Position numbers and translations under genes: made by a program
Shown: positions 1 through 9,149 of the stretch, in pieces
How positions within the stretch are numbered: the stretch's first letter is position 1
How the letters are laid out: each line of letters starts with the position of its first letter
The notes under the pieces: generated by a model
Databases searched by the model: none
Told to the model about the DNA's origin: nothing
The model's input: the letters and a program-made list of their open reading frames with translations, nothing else
Source of the DNA: Chitinolyticbacter albus
Lineage (GTDB): Bacteria > Pseudomonadota > Gammaproteobacteria > Burkholderiales > Chitinibacteraceae
DNA: 64,000 bases
Direction: 5' to 3'
Assembly: GCF_024437655.1 (NCBI RefSeq)
Contig: NZ_JANBVF010000001.1
Span: 264,341 to 328,340 of the forward strand

Positions 1-89
1 TCGTTTCAAAATACTGAACGAATCGCTCACAACTCTTCGATTTCTTTAGCAGGCACGCTGGTTTAGGATTTGAACAAGATCTGAACCAC

Positions 90-110
90 CCCGGCAGCGT
101 GACTGCCGGG
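90..110 (+). other. hairpin in the 5' leader of the first pirin gene
   Basis: A perfect 8-bp inverted repeat (CCCGGCAG / CTGCCGGG, 5-nt loop) lies 17 nt before the pirin start codon and just upstream of its AGGAG ribosome-binding site. It could be the terminator of a gene left of the window or a leader structure. No U-tract follows it, so a terminator role is uncertain. Confidence 0.4.
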
Positions 111-127
111 CCAACCAGGAGCCTGCC

Positions 128-991
128 ATGCGTACGCTGAACCTTCCCACCGTCAACCGCTCGCGCGAGATCGAACGCATCGTGAACGGCATGCCGACCA
201 GCGACGGCGCCGGCGTGAAGCTGACCCGCGTGCTGACGCACGATCTGCAGCGCCGGCTCGACCCCTTTTTGATGCTCGACGCGTTCCGCTCGGACAACGC
301 CGATGACTATATCGCCGGCTTTCCCGACCATCCGCACCGCGGCTTCGAGACCGTCACCTATATGCTGGCCGGCCGCATGCGCCATCGCGACAACGCCGGC
401 AACGAGGGCCTGCTGCAGAACGGCGGCGTGCAATGGATGACCGCCGGGCGCGGCATCGTGCATAGCGAACTGCCCGAGCAGGAGGACGGCCTGATGGAAG
501 GCTTTCAGCTGTGGGTGAACCTGCCCGGCAAGACCAAGATGACAGCACCCGGCTATCGCGACATTCCGGCCGCCGACATCCCCGAGTTCGCACTCGCTGG
601 CGGCGGTGCGCTCAAGCTGATTGCTGGCAAGCTCGGCAGCGAGGAAGGCGCAGTGACCCGGCCCGATACCGAGCCGCTGTACCTCGATCTGACGATCCCG
701 GCCGGCGGTGTATATGCGGTCGCGATTCCGGCGGGGCACAACGCCTTTGTCTATGTTTATCGCGGTGCGCTCACCGCGGGTGATCTGGCCCGCCCGGTGC
801 GCGACAAGCAGATGGGCGTGCTAAACAACGAGGGCGACGGTGTCTCCCTGCGAGCGGCCGAGGAAACCCGGCTGATCCTGGTCGCCGGCAAGCCGCTGCG
901 CGAGCCGATCGCCCAGTGGGGGCCGTTCGTGATGAATAGCCGTGAGGAGATCGAACAGGCTGTCGACGATTTCCACAACGGCCGCTTCTGA
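128..991 (+). CDS. pirin family protein (bicupin)
   Basis: The 287-residue product has the two-cupin pirin fold. The N-terminal cupin carries the iron-ligand pattern of the family: HPHRGFETVTY near residues 73-83, then the GGVQWMTAGRGIVHSE block near 101-116. YhhW-type pirins are cytosolic metal-binding proteins, some with quercetinase activity; the substrate here cannot be told. The start is supported by AGGAG eight nt upstream. A second pirin follows 323 bp downstream on the same strand, so the locus holds a tandem pair of diverged paralogues. The C-terminal cupin shows no obvious metal ligands, which is usual for pirins. Confidence 0.9.
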   Translation: MRTLNLPTVNRSREIERIVNGMPTSDGAGVKLTRVLTHDLQRRLDPFLMLDAFRSDNADDYIAGFPDHPHRGFETVTYMLAGRMRHRDNAGNEGLLQNGGVQWMTAGRGIVHSELPEQEDGLMEGFQLWVNLPGKTKMTAPGYRDIPAADIPEFALAGGGALKLIAGKLGSEEGAVTRPDTEPLYLDLTIPAGGVYAVAIPAGHNAFVYVYRGALTAGDLARPVRDKQMGVLNNEGDGVSLRAAEETRLILVAGKPLREPIAQWGPFVMNSREEIEQAVDDFHNGRF

Positions 992-1314
992 GAGCCTGTT
1001 ATGCACGTGGTAGTCGTTATCTGCGGATCACTGACGTCTAGAACCCGGCAAAGCCGGGTTCTCACCTGTTCTGAAGGGTGACGAGCGGCTCTCCCTATTC
1101 GATTCCATACCCCCCGCCCTCGCCGCCGCGAGGGGGCCTCGCTGTTTCTCGTCAGCAGCACAGATTGAACCCTGCTGGATCTGATACTTGAGTACATAGC
1201 AGACACTATCTAATTGTCATTCGGGGCGGGCCACCGCCCTGCAGCGCCAGAGAAACAGCGCGGTTGGGCTATGGTTCAAACCTGTGCCCCGCCCACTCAC
1301 CGCCCGGAGTTTCT
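992..1314. other. intergenic region between two pirin genes
   Basis: This 323-bp gap contains two inverted repeats: AGAACCCGGC/GCCGGGTTCT (1040-1062) and CCCTCGC/GCGAGGG (1117-1134, 4-nt loop). An open frame upstream of the second pirin (from TTG at 1264) is only an in-frame extension without a ribosome-binding site. I see no other gene here. Confidence 0.6.
1040..1062 (+). terminator. putative terminator after the first pirin
   Basis: A perfect 10-bp stem with an AAA loop begins about 50 nt after the stop codon of the first pirin. It is followed by CACCTGTTCTG rather than a U-run, so termination may be weak or factor-assisted. Confidence 0.5.
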
Positions 1315-2199
1315 ATGCCCACCCTGCTCCGCCTGCACGGCCGCGACGAAATCGTCGGCGCCAACCTGCCGGTGACGCGCGCGCTGCCGCATCGCGATCG
1401 CCGCCAGATCGGCCCCTTCGTGTTCTGGGATCACATGGGCCCGGCCGAGCTGCCGCCAGGTGCCGGCGTCGACGTACCGCCGCATCCGCATATCGGTCTT
1501 GCCACGGTGACCTACCTGTTTGAGGGTGCGATCGAGCATCGCGACAGTCTGGGTAATGAGCTCACCATCACGCCGGGCGACATCAACCTGATGACGGCCG
1601 GCCACGGCATCGCTCATAGCGAGCGCAGCCCTGCCGGCGAACGCGATACCGCGCGCCGCATCCACGGTCTTCAGACCTGGCTGGCGCTGCCGATCCCGGT
1701 CGAGGATGGTGCGGCAGATTTCCGCCACTACCCGGCGACCGACCTGCCGGTGATCGAGCAAGGCGGCGCGTGGATCAACGTGCTGATCGGCAGCGCCTTC
1801 GGTGCGGCCTCGCCGGTGGCAGTGGCCAGCCCCACGCTCTACGCGGTGGTGCGCCTCGCTGCCGGCCGCAGCCTGACGCTGCCAGCCGACTATGTGGAGC
1901 GCGGCGTCTACGTGGTAGAAGGCGAGCTGGACCTCGAGACCGAGCGCTTTGCCGCGCGCGAACTTGCCGCGCTACCCGGGGGAGAAACCATCGTCGCGAC
2001 TGCGCTGAACGACACGCTGTTCGCACTGTTCGGCGGGGCGCCGCTCGACGCACCGCGCGCCATGTGGTGGAACTTCGTCTCCAGCCGGCGCGAGCTGATA
2101 ACCGAGGCCGCACGCGATTGGGAAAATGGCGAGCGCTTCGTGATGCCGCCCAACGAAACCGAGCGGCTGCCGCTACCCAAGACGCGGCCGTCGCACTGA
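1315..2199 (+). CDS. pirin family protein, second tandem copy
   Basis: The 294-residue product is a second pirin. Conserved blocks are PHPHIGLATVTYLFEG, then INLMTAGHGIAHSERS, matching the N-terminal metal-binding cupin, followed by a shorter C-terminal cupin ending in the typical WWNFVSSRRE segment. ATG at 1315 is preceded by CGGAG at suitable spacing; the frame is open further upstream to TTG 1264, but that start has no ribosome-binding site. The two pirins are clearly diverged, so this is an old duplication or two independently acquired family members rather than a recent copy. The physiological substrate is unknown. Confidence 0.9.
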   Translation: MPTLLRLHGRDEIVGANLPVTRALPHRDRRQIGPFVFWDHMGPAELPPGAGVDVPPHPHIGLATVTYLFEGAIEHRDSLGNELTITPGDINLMTAGHGIAHSERSPAGERDTARRIHGLQTWLALPIPVEDGAADFRHYPATDLPVIEQGGAWINVLIGSAFGAASPVAVASPTLYAVVRLAAGRSLTLPADYVERGVYVVEGELDLETERFAARELAALPGGETIVATALNDTLFALFGGAPLDAPRAMWWNFVSSRRELITEAARDWENGERFVMPPNETERLPLPKTRPSH

Positions 2200-2222
2200 T
2201 GCGGCAGCGCGGGCCGGACGGG

Positions 2223-2228
2223 TAGAAT
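2223..2228 (+). promoter_or_regulatory. -10 element of the sbcB promoter
   Basis: TAGAAT fits a sigma-70 -10 hexamer and lies 28 nt before the preferred sbcB start. The upstream ATG at 2227 overlaps this element, which argues against using it as start. No convincing -35 hexamer is present at 16-18 bp. Confidence 0.45.
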
Positions 2229-2256
2229 GCTGCAATTGCACACCCCAGCCCGCGTT

Positions 2257-3681
2257 ATGCACACCTTTCTCTGGCACGACTACGAAACCTTCGGCGTCAA
2301 CCCGCGCCGCGACCGCCCCGCCCAGTTCGCCGGCATCCGCACCGATGCCGAGCTCAACGAGATCGGCGAACCGATCGAGTTGTATTGCCGCCCCACGCCG
2401 GACTGGCTGCCCGAGCCTGAAGCCTGTTTGCTCACCGGCATCACGCCGCAGCGCTGTCTGCAGCGCGGCGTGGCCGAGCACGAATTTGCCGCCCGCATCG
2501 AGGCTGAACTGGGCACGCCCGGCACCATCGGCGTCGGCTACAACACCATCCGCTTCGACGACGAAGTCACGCGTCACCTGCTGTGGCGCAATCTGCGCGA
2601 CCCGTATGCGCGCGAATGGCAGAACGACTGCAGCCGCTGGGATCTGATCGACGTGGTGCGCACCGCCTGGGCGCTGCGCCCGGACGGCATCAACTGGCCG
2701 CACCACGAGGACGGCCGCCCCTCGTTCAAGCTGGAAGACCTCACCCACGCCAACCGCATCGGCCACGAGGCGGCGCACGATGCGGTATCGGACGTGCGCG
2801 CCACCATAGCCCTGGCCCGGCTGATCCGCGCCCAGCAGCCCAAGCTCTTCGATTTCTGCCTCTCGCTGCGCAAGAAGGAGGCGGTGCAGCGCGAGATCGG
2901 CGTGGAGCCCAAGCCACTGCTGCATATCTCCGGCATGTACGGCACTGAGCGCGGTTGCCTCGCCATTGTCTGGCCGCTGGCCTGGCATCCGCAGAACAAG
3001 AACGAGCTGATCGTCTGGGACCTGGCGTTTGACCCAGCCGAGCTGTTCGAACTTGACGCAGCCACCATGCGCACGCGCATGTTCACCCGCGCGGCCGAGT
3101 TGCCCGACGGCGTGACGCGGCTGCCGGTCAAGACCATCCATATCAACAAGTCGCCCATTGTCATCGGCAACTTGAAGACGCTGTCGGCCGAGCGCGCCGC
3201 GCATTGGGGCATCGATGTGCCACAAGCACTGGCGCACGCCGAGGTGCTGCGCAGCGGACCCGAACTCTCCGCGCGCTGGCAGGCCGTGTACCAGCGCGAG
3301 GCGCAAGCGCCGTACGACGTGGACGAGGATCTCTACGGCGGCTTCCTCGGCAACAACGACCGGCGCACGCTGGCGCGCGCCACCACGCTATCGGGCATCG
3401 AACTCGCCCGCGAGCGCTTCAGCTTCGATGACAAGCGCCTGCCCGAGCTGCTGTTCCGCTACCGCGCGCGCAACTTCCCCGACACGCTCACCGAGGCCGA
3501 GCAGCAGCGCTGGAACCAGCTGCGAATGGAGCGCCTGTTCGAAGGCCGCGACGGCTATCTGACGCTGGAAGCGTATTGCGAGCAGATCGACACCCTGGCC
3601 GAGCTCGCCGACGAGCGTGGCGAGAAACTCCTCGCGCAATTGTACGAATACGCGGACATGATTGCGCCGGAGTACGGCTGA
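2257..3681 (+). CDS. sbcB: exodeoxyribonuclease I
   Basis: This enzyme degrades single-stranded DNA 3' to 5' and acts in recombination and mismatch repair. The DEDDh exonuclease domain begins at FLWHDYETFG (the DYE motif carries the first catalytic acids), followed by GYNTIRFDDEVTRHL, SRWDLIDVVR and the HDAVSDVRAT block with the catalytic His and Asp. The C-terminal part keeps the FRYRARNFPDTL segment of the ExoI C-terminal domain. With the start at 2257 the protein has 474 residues, against 475 in E. coli SbcB. The alternative ATG at 2227 lies inside the likely -10 box. The gene converges on fbpC. Confidence 0.96.
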   Translation: MHTFLWHDYETFGVNPRRDRPAQFAGIRTDAELNEIGEPIELYCRPTPDWLPEPEACLLTGITPQRCLQRGVAEHEFAARIEAELGTPGTIGVGYNTIRFDDEVTRHLLWRNLRDPYAREWQNDCSRWDLIDVVRTAWALRPDGINWPHHEDGRPSFKLEDLTHANRIGHEAAHDAVSDVRATIALARLIRAQQPKLFDFCLSLRKKEAVQREIGVEPKPLLHISGMYGTERGCLAIVWPLAWHPQNKNELIVWDLAFDPAELFELDAATMRTRMFTRAAELPDGVTRLPVKTIHINKSPIVIGNLKTLSAERAAHWGIDVPQALAHAEVLRSGPELSARWQAVYQREAQAPYDVDEDLYGGFLGNNDRRTLARATTLSGIELARERFSFDDKRLPELLFRYRARNFPDTLTEAEQQRWNQLRMERLFEGRDGYLTLEAYCEQIDTLAELADERGEKLLAQLYEYADMIAPEYG

Positions 3682-3714
3682 CCAGCCTGTGCAGACGAGT
3701 AGCCTGAGCGATTG

Positions 3715-4749
3715 TTATCGCGCAAACGCAATCACATGATCGATCTCGGCCTGGATGCCGATCATTTCGCCGATCGCGTGGTTGTGGTGGCTGGGCACCA
3801 GCGACAGCACGCGGTTACCTGAAGCCAGCTCCAGCGTGTAGAGGAATTCCGCGCCGCGGAACGCCTTGGCGACGACGCGGGCCTGGATAGGACTGGCGTC
3901 ATCGTGCTGGATGTCATCCGGGCGAATCAGCACGTCCACCTCGCAGTCCGGGCAGCAATGGATCGGTACGATACGGCAGATCTGGCCAAGCTCGATCTCC
4001 ACGCATTGCGATCCAGTCACCCTGCCCGGCAGGAACACACCCTCGCCGATGAAGTCGGCGACAAAGCGGTCGGCCGGCTCGTGATAGAGCTGGTAAGGAC
4101 TGGCCCACTGGCGGATCTGGCCGCCGGCCATCACGCCCACCATATCGGCCACCGCAAAGGCTTCGTGCTGGTCGTGCGTGACCAGGACAGCCGTGGTGCC
4201 GGCGGCCTTGAGAATAGCGCGCACGTCCTGCGCCAGGCGCTCGCGCAGTTCCACGTCGAGGTTAGAAAAAGGTTCGTCGAGCAGCAAGAGGCGCGGCCTG
4301 GGCGCCAGCGCGCGCGCCAGCGCCACCCGTTGCTGCTGGCCACCGGAGAGCTCGTGCGGGTAGCGCCCGCCCTGCCCGTCCAGGCCGACCAGTACCAACA
4401 GTTCGGCCACGCGTGCGTCACGCTCGGCGCGCGGCATGCGCGATAGGCCAAAGCCGATATTGCCGGCGATGCTCAGGTGCGGGAACAGCGCGTAGTCCTG
4501 GAACACCATGCCGATCTGCCGCGCCTCGGGCGGCACGCTAGCAACCGATTCGGCGACCGTTACACCGGCAAGCACAATACGGCCGTGGGCCACCGGCTCG
4601 AAACCCGCGATCGCCCGCAGTACCGTGGTCTTGCCGCAGCCGGAGGCGCCCAGCAGGCAACCGATCTCGCCCTCGGCCAGATGGAACGACAACGCCTCGA
4701 CGATGGTCTTGGCGCCGTAGCGCAGGGTGATGTCCTGGACATTCAACAT
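3715..4749 (-). CDS. fbpC: ferric iron ABC transporter ATP-binding protein
   Basis: This 344-residue subunit powers periplasmic Fe(III) import with FbpA and FbpB. The Walker A sequence GASGCGKTT (34-42), the signature LSGGQ (134-138) and Walker B LLLLDEP (154-160) are all present. A C-terminal TOBE-like regulatory domain of about 100 residues follows, as in Neisseria FbpC. The gene starts 4 nt after fbpB ends, so the two are almost certainly cotranscribed. The MalK/PotA type of ATPase looks similar, but the adjacent double-domain permease and the nearby fbpA point to iron. Confidence 0.92.
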   Translation of the reverse strand: MLNVQDITLRYGAKTIVEALSFHLAEGEIGCLLGASGCGKTTVLRAIAGFEPVAHGRIVLAGVTVAESVASVPPEARQIGMVFQDYALFPHLSIAGNIGFGLSRMPRAERDARVAELLVLVGLDGQGGRYPHELSGGQQQRVALARALAPRPRLLLLDEPFSNLDVELRERLAQDVRAILKAAGTTAVLVTHDQHEAFAVADMVGVMAGGQIRQWASPYQLYHEPADRFVADFIGEGVFLPGRVTGSQCVEIELGQICRIVPIHCCPDCEVDVLIRPDDIQHDDASPIQARVVAKAFRGAEFLYTLELASGNRVLSLVPSHHNHAIGEMIGIQAEIDHVIAFAR

Positions 4750-4753
4750 GGGA

Positions 4754-6424
4754 TCAATGGCGCTCGCTGTGGCGGATCAGCAAAAACACTGGCAGCAGTC
4801 CGGCCAGCACGATAAAGAGGCTGGGCAGCGCGGCGCGGTCCCACATGCCTTCCGAGGTCATCTCGAATACCCGCACCGCCAGCGTGTCCCAGCCGAAAGC
4901 CCGGGTCATCAGCGTGATCGGCATTTCCTTCATCACGTCGACGAACACCATCAGCAAGGCGGTGAAGAGGCCACCGCGCAGCAAGGGCAGATGCAGCCGC
5001 AATAGCGCCTGGCGCGAGTTGAGACCCAACGAGCGCGCGGCCTCCTCCTGGTTGCGCGTGATGCGCTGCATGGCGGTATCGACCGGCTGGAACGCCACGG
5101 CCATGAAGCGTGCCGCCAGCGCCAGCAGCATCACCGCCACCGTGCCCTTGAGCACCTGGAAGCCCTCAAAGCCCAGTGGCTGCAGGGCCGCCAGCAGGAT
5201 GTTGTCGAGCCACGCCACCGGAATGAACACGCCGACCGCCAGCACGGTGCCGGGCACGGCGTAGCCCAGGATGGCCAGCCGCGTCAGCCATTGCGTGGTG
5301 CGCCCCTGGTAGCGGCGCCGCGCGTACGCCAGCACCAGCGCCAGCAGACCAAGCAAGGCCGCGGCCATCGCCGCCAGCAGGATGGAACGGCCGATGAAGG
5401 CGGGGTAGCGATCGTCGAAGTCATCCGCCCACACGCCCTTGACCCAGAGCAAGAGCTGGATCAGCGGAATGACGAAGGCCACCAGCAGCACCAGCAGGCA
5501 CCAGATGCTCGCCCACCAGCGTGTGGCGCCGATCAAGGCGATCCGTTCAGCGTGGCCGCTACGCACATGATAGTGCCGGGCGCCACGCACCCGCTGCTCG
5601 ATCACCGCCAGAACCAGCACAAACAGCACCAGCAAGGAGGCCAATTGCGACGCGGCCGGCAGATTGAACAGGGCAAACCATGCCTTGTAGATGGCGGTGG
5701 TGAAGGTGTCGAAATTGAAAATGGAAACGGCGCCGAAATCGGCCAGCGTTTCCATCAGTGCCAGCGTCACCCCGGCGATGATCCACGGTCGCGCCATGGG
5801 GATGGCGACGCGGAAAAAAGCCGCCCGGCGCGACACGCCCAGCATCTGCGCCGCCTCCAGCGCCCGCTTGCCCTGCGTGGCGAAGGCATTGCGCGCAAGC
5901 AGGTACACATAGGGATAGAAGGCCAGCGACAGCACCAGCACCACGCCGCCAGTGCCACGGATATTGGGGAACCCGCTGCTATCGCCCAGCACCTCGCGCA
6001 GCCAGGTCTGCACCGGCCCCGTGAAATCCAGCAGGCCGATCTGCACGAAAGCGAGCACATAGGCCGGCATTGCCAGCGGCAGCATCAGCGCCCAGGCAAA
6101 GAAGCGCCGGCCGGGGAACTCGCAGACCGCGGTCAGCCAGGCCAGCGGTACGCCCAGCAGCAGCACGCCGACGGTCACGCCCACCATCAGGATGGCGGTG
6201 TTCCTCAGCACGCCCGGCAGCACGTAGTGCGCCAGGTGCGACCAGATTTGAGGCTGCGGATCGAGAAACGACGCCAGCACCACCGCGAGCGGGATCAGCG
6301 TCAGCAAGGCAATCGGCAGTGCGTACAGCACCCCGCGCCACGCTCGGCGATCATGCCGCTGCGCCCTTGCCGGCAGTACGGGCTCGGCAAGGATGGCGGC
6401 TTCGGTGAGGCTGGAATCGGTCAT
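4754..6424 (-). CDS. fbpB: ferric iron ABC transporter permease (two fused domains)
   Basis: The 556-residue inner-membrane protein has about twelve hydrophobic segments arranged as two BPD_transp_1 domains. Each half carries a cytoplasmic EAA loop that contacts the ATPase: EAAQMLGVSRRAAF in the first half and EAARSLGLNSRQALL in the second. Fused permeases of this length are the rule for FbpB/HitB iron importers. It is the first gene of the fbpBC pair. A Fur-like site and promoter about 60-100 nt upstream suggest expression independent of fbpA. Confidence 0.93.
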   Translation of the reverse strand: MTDSSLTEAAILAEPVLPARAQRHDRRAWRGVLYALPIALLTLIPLAVVLASFLDPQPQIWSHLAHYVLPGVLRNTAILMVGVTVGVLLLGVPLAWLTAVCEFPGRRFFAWALMLPLAMPAYVLAFVQIGLLDFTGPVQTWLREVLGDSSGFPNIRGTGGVVLVLSLAFYPYVYLLARNAFATQGKRALEAAQMLGVSRRAAFFRVAIPMARPWIIAGVTLALMETLADFGAVSIFNFDTFTTAIYKAWFALFNLPAASQLASLLVLFVLVLAVIEQRVRGARHYHVRSGHAERIALIGATRWWASIWCLLVLLVAFVIPLIQLLLWVKGVWADDFDDRYPAFIGRSILLAAMAAALLGLLALVLAYARRRYQGRTTQWLTRLAILGYAVPGTVLAVGVFIPVAWLDNILLAALQPLGFEGFQVLKGTVAVMLLALAARFMAVAFQPVDTAMQRITRNQEEAARSLGLNSRQALLRLHLPLLRGGLFTALLMVFVDVMKEMPITLMTRAFGWDTLAVRVFEMTSEGMWDRAALPSLFIVLAGLLPVFLLIRHSERH

Positions 6425-6485
6425 GCGGGGGGATGGCTATGGCAGGCGCGCAATAGAGAAGGGCGGCCTTCGCCGCCCGTACTCA

Positions 6486-6514
6486 ATTATGCGTGTTCGA
6501 ACAAAGGCTTACAA
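6486..6514 (-). promoter_or_regulatory. candidate fbpBC promoter
   Basis: On the minus strand, TTGTAA (6509-6514) and CATAAT (6486-6491) are separated by exactly 17 bp, giving a plausible sigma-70 promoter about 60 bp before the fbpB start codon. The -35 element overlaps the Fur-like site. Confidence 0.5.
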
Positions 6515-6526
6515 GAGTGATTCTCA
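6512..6526 (-). promoter_or_regulatory. candidate Fur box before fbpBC
   Basis: The minus strand reads TGAGAATCACTCTTG. It matches about ten of the fourteen specified positions of the 7-1-7 Fur motif TGATAATNATTATCA, with a strong left half. It overlaps the stop codon of the upstream gene and the -35 hexamer, where a bound repressor would block RNA polymerase. It is weaker than the fbpA site. Confidence 0.4.
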
Positions 6527-7057
6527 ATTGTCTTTGGCGGCGGGCATGCGGCCAGGCGCGATGGCGCGGCGCTCCCGGTCTGCGAGGCCCTCCAGCAGCG
6601 CAGTGCCATGCTCGCCGATACGCCAGCTGGCATAGCGCGCCTGGGCAAAGCGCTCGCCCTCCCCTTCGGCGAAGAAATAGCTGTGCGTGGGCAGCTTCGC
6701 GCCATGGTTCTCCCAGCGCAGCTTCAGCACCAGCTCTCCAGCTCGCGGCTTGCTGGCGACATTGCCCACCCGTTGCAGCTGGCCGATGCCGTATTGATCA
6801 CGCCGCAAATACGCGTACAGCACATCGCCGCGTTGCGGCGCCCAGTGCGCGGCGGCCATCGTGGCATCGATGCGTTCGGTCAGCGCGTAGTCGAGCGCCA
6901 TATAGTCGCCCTGCATCAAGGAGCGCGGGTCCACGGGACGCAGCGGCAACAGCACGGCATCGCCACTGGCGAGCGTGCGCTCGTGCCCGGCCACGATCAG
7001 GTTGAAGACCAGCAAGGCGGGCAAGGCCGCCAGCAACGGCCAATAGCGTGGGTTCAT
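6524..7057 (-). CDS. GDYXXLXY domain protein
   Basis: The 177-residue product carries the name-giving motif GDYMALDY at residues 50-57, after one N-terminal hydrophobic segment (about residues 5-24). This suggests a membrane-anchored domain outside the cytosol. Family function is not known. It overlaps the upstream DUF4401 gene by 4 nt (ATGA), as the third gene of a DUF2157-DUF4401-GDYXXLXY operon, a recurrent arrangement. The larger open frame to 7357 is rejected because the overlap start fits the operon and begins directly at the signal anchor. Confidence 0.85.
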   Translation of the reverse strand: MNPRYWPLLAALPALLVFNLIVAGHERTLASGDAVLLPLRPVDPRSLMQGDYMALDYALTERIDATMAAAHWAPQRGDVLYAYLRRDQYGIGQLQRVGNVASKPRAGELVLKLRWENHGAKLPTHSYFFAEGEGERFAQARYASWRIGEHGTALLEGLADRERRAIAPGRMPAAKDN

Positions 7058-8082
7058 GCCTTCCTCCTTTGCAGCCAACCCCAACCGGCCAGCAGCACGC
7101 CGCCCATGCCGATCAGGATTAGCCCCTTGTGCCACAGCGGCAGTGTCAGGCTGTAGTACCACGCGCCATAGCCGAACAGCAGCGTGGTCAGCCCCAGCCA
7201 CAGCAGAAGCAGGCGCTGCGTGCTCAATCCCAGCCACAGCAGCAGCAGACCTGCCGACAACTGCGGGCTCAGCACCGCCAGCGGAAGCAGCAACGCCAAG
7301 GGCCAAACCAGAGCAAAGACCTGTGGCTGGCGACGCACTACGCTGAATACAGCCCACAGCAACACAGCCTGCTGCACGATGGCAGGCAGCCAGTCCCGCA
7401 CCGCCGTCAGACCGAACATCGGCGCTTCGAGATGCTGATCCAGCAGCACAACCAAGCCGGCGAGCCAGATCACCACGGCAGCGTCACGCAGCGGCCATTG
7501 CACCGCAGGCCAGCGCACACGGCAGGTCCACAAGGCCCAGATCAGCCAGGAAAACAGCAAGTGGCGCGCAACGGCGAGGTAAGTCCCCCAGTACCGGAGT
7601 TGCTCAAGCTCACCGTAGTAGGAAAACCAGCGTTCCGGCAGCAACCAGTACCAGATCACGCCGAATGCCAGCGATGCGGCAAGAAAACGCAACAGGCGAT
7701 CAGGCGAGAGCAGATAGAGGCCAATCCCGATCACGAACAGCGTGACATCGATGTTCTGCTCCAGCCTCAAGCCGATCGGGATCAAGGCGGCCCCTGCCAG
7801 CGCAAACGGTACGGCAGCGCTCTTGATGAACTGCGGTGTAGCTCGCCGCAGGGCAACGGCGGCACCAACCAGGAACACGATGCCGAGCAGCACCTGCAGT
7901 GATTCGGCGCCGCTGATTGCTACGGGCACCAGGGTGGCAGCCAGCACCAGGATCGCCGCCACCCAGGCCGCAATGCCCTGCAACAGCTGTATACCCCAGT
8001 GCATGGCCGGCACGGGTAGTACCGCCGATTCCGCCAGCTCGCCACGGCCGTGCAAATCAGCAATCAATTCGTTCCAGCTCAT
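7054..8082 (-). CDS. DUF4401 family membrane protein
   Basis: The 342-residue protein is almost entirely hydrophobic, with around ten predicted membrane segments and short, mostly uncharged loops. It matches the DUF4401 type found next to DUF2157 proteins. Its ATG at 8082 overlaps the stop of the DUF2157 gene and its own stop overlaps the start of the GDYXXLXY gene, so all three are translationally coupled. No enzymatic motif is visible and the function is unknown. The reading frame extends upstream to 8289 but that part lies wholly within the preceding gene. Confidence 0.82.
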   Translation of the reverse strand: MSWNELIADLHGRGELAESAVLPVPAMHWGIQLLQGIAAWVAAILVLAATLVPVAISGAESLQVLLGIVFLVGAAVALRRATPQFIKSAAVPFALAGAALIPIGLRLEQNIDVTLFVIGIGLYLLSPDRLLRFLAASLAFGVIWYWLLPERWFSYYGELEQLRYWGTYLAVARHLLFSWLIWALWTCRVRWPAVQWPLRDAAVVIWLAGLVVLLDQHLEAPMFGLTAVRDWLPAIVQQAVLLWAVFSVVRRQPQVFALVWPLALLLPLAVLSPQLSAGLLLLWLGLSTQRLLLLWLGLTTLLFGYGAWYYSLTLPLWHKGLILIGMGGVLLAGWGWLQRRKA

Positions 8083-9056
8083 GCCTGCGCCTCCTGCCAG
8101 CGTTGCTGCAGCTGGTGCAGCAACCAGCCGATGGTCGCCAGGCTGATCACCGCCACGATCGCCACCAGCCACGCGATGTCTTCGAAATGGCCGATGCGGG
8201 CCATCAATGACAACAGCGCCGCCCAGGCCGCAAACAACACCAGCGCCACCGGCACGATATCGTTGCGCCGCACGCCCATAGTGGTGCATAGCGCCAGCCA
8301 GGCAGCCCAGAGGCCGAGCACCAACACGCTGGCCGTTTCATGTGACTGGTCGAGCAGGATGCCGGAATGCCCCCCGGCCCACGTCAGGCACGCCGGGTAG
8401 CTTGTCAGCAGGGTGATCAGGCTGGCCAGCGTCAGCGCGAGCATGCGCTGTCCGCCGGTCTGTGCCCGAGGCCAGATGTGCGCCAGCGCCAGTCCCCAGA
8501 AGGCTGCCAGAGGCAGGTTCAGGTCGGAATCGAACAAGGTATCGAACAGGAACACCCTATGCACACCTTGCCAGCTGACGATGGCCAGTGACCCCACCAG
8601 GATGAACAACGCGCCCAGTGGCAGCCAGCGCAGGTAGAGCAGCCACGGCAGCAGCAAGGCGGCCCACAAGGCAAACAGTTGCCAGGCATCGGCCCCGGTC
8701 TGGTAGGCCTGGCCGATCACCGCCAGTACCACGCCGGTGAGCACGGCCACGGCGAAGGCGGCCCAGCGGTGCGCAGCCTGGCCGCGCGGCGTAAAGCAGG
8801 TCAGGGCCAGCGCGGCCAGCCAGGCGAGTTCGGCAACGCCGACTTGCACCAACCGCGGCCAGGTGAGCCAGTTGGAGGCAAAGATCATCAGCACGCCGGC
8901 CAACACGCTGATCGTACCCAGTGCCAGCAACAAGCGTTGTGCGCAGCTGCGCCAGCCGGCATCGTCCAGCGCCAGTGCATCGACGGCGCGGCGATGGCCC
9001 GCGTCGGTCAGCGCACCGCCAGCCCACCAGGTATCGAGTACATCGCGTGGCGCCAT
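8079..9056 (-). CDS. DUF2157 family membrane protein
   Basis: This is the first gene of the three-gene membrane operon. The 325-residue product has a short soluble N-terminus (about 45 residues, RDVLDTWWAGGALTDAGHR), typical of DUF2157, then about ten membrane segments. The ATG at 9056 has a strong GGAGGGG ribosome-binding site; the 21 extra codons upstream overlap the fbpA terminator and are rejected. It lies only 93 bp from the fbpA stop, so the operon sits between fbpA and fbpBC. The role is unknown. Confidence 0.82.
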   Translation of the reverse strand: MAPRDVLDTWWAGGALTDAGHRRAVDALALDDAGWRSCAQRLLLALGTISVLAGVLMIFASNWLTWPRLVQVGVAELAWLAALALTCFTPRGQAAHRWAAFAVAVLTGVVLAVIGQAYQTGADAWQLFALWAALLLPWLLYLRWLPLGALFILVGSLAIVSWQGVHRVFLFDTLFDSDLNLPLAAFWGLALAHIWPRAQTGGQRMLALTLASLITLLTSYPACLTWAGGHSGILLDQSHETASVLVLGLWAAWLALCTTMGVRRNDIVPVALVLFAAWAALLSLMARIGHFEDIAWLVAIVAVISLATIGWLLHQLQQRWQEAQA

Positions 9057-9103
9057 CGGTCTGCCCCTCCGGAAAACTGGCAACATATCGTAAGCCAAAC
9101 GAA

Positions 9104-9130
9104 ATAAAAAGCCCGGCATCTGCCGGGCTT
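9104..9130 (-). terminator. terminator of fbpA
   Basis: Read on the minus strand, AAGCCCGGCA and TGCCGGGCTT form a 10-bp stem immediately followed by a T-rich run (TTTTTATTT). It is a good intrinsic terminator, separating fbpA from the DUF2157 operon. Confidence 0.8.
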
Positions 9131-9149
9131 CGCGGGGCTGGATGGGCGC

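Noticed and set aside
2227..2256. Upstream ATG as the sbcB start
   Set aside because: It overlaps the likely -10 hexamer and would make the protein longer than the family; ATG 2257 gives the usual length.
5291..6520. 409-codon plus-strand frame opposite fbpB
   Set aside because: Gln/His/Arg-rich shadow of the permease gene, no domain.
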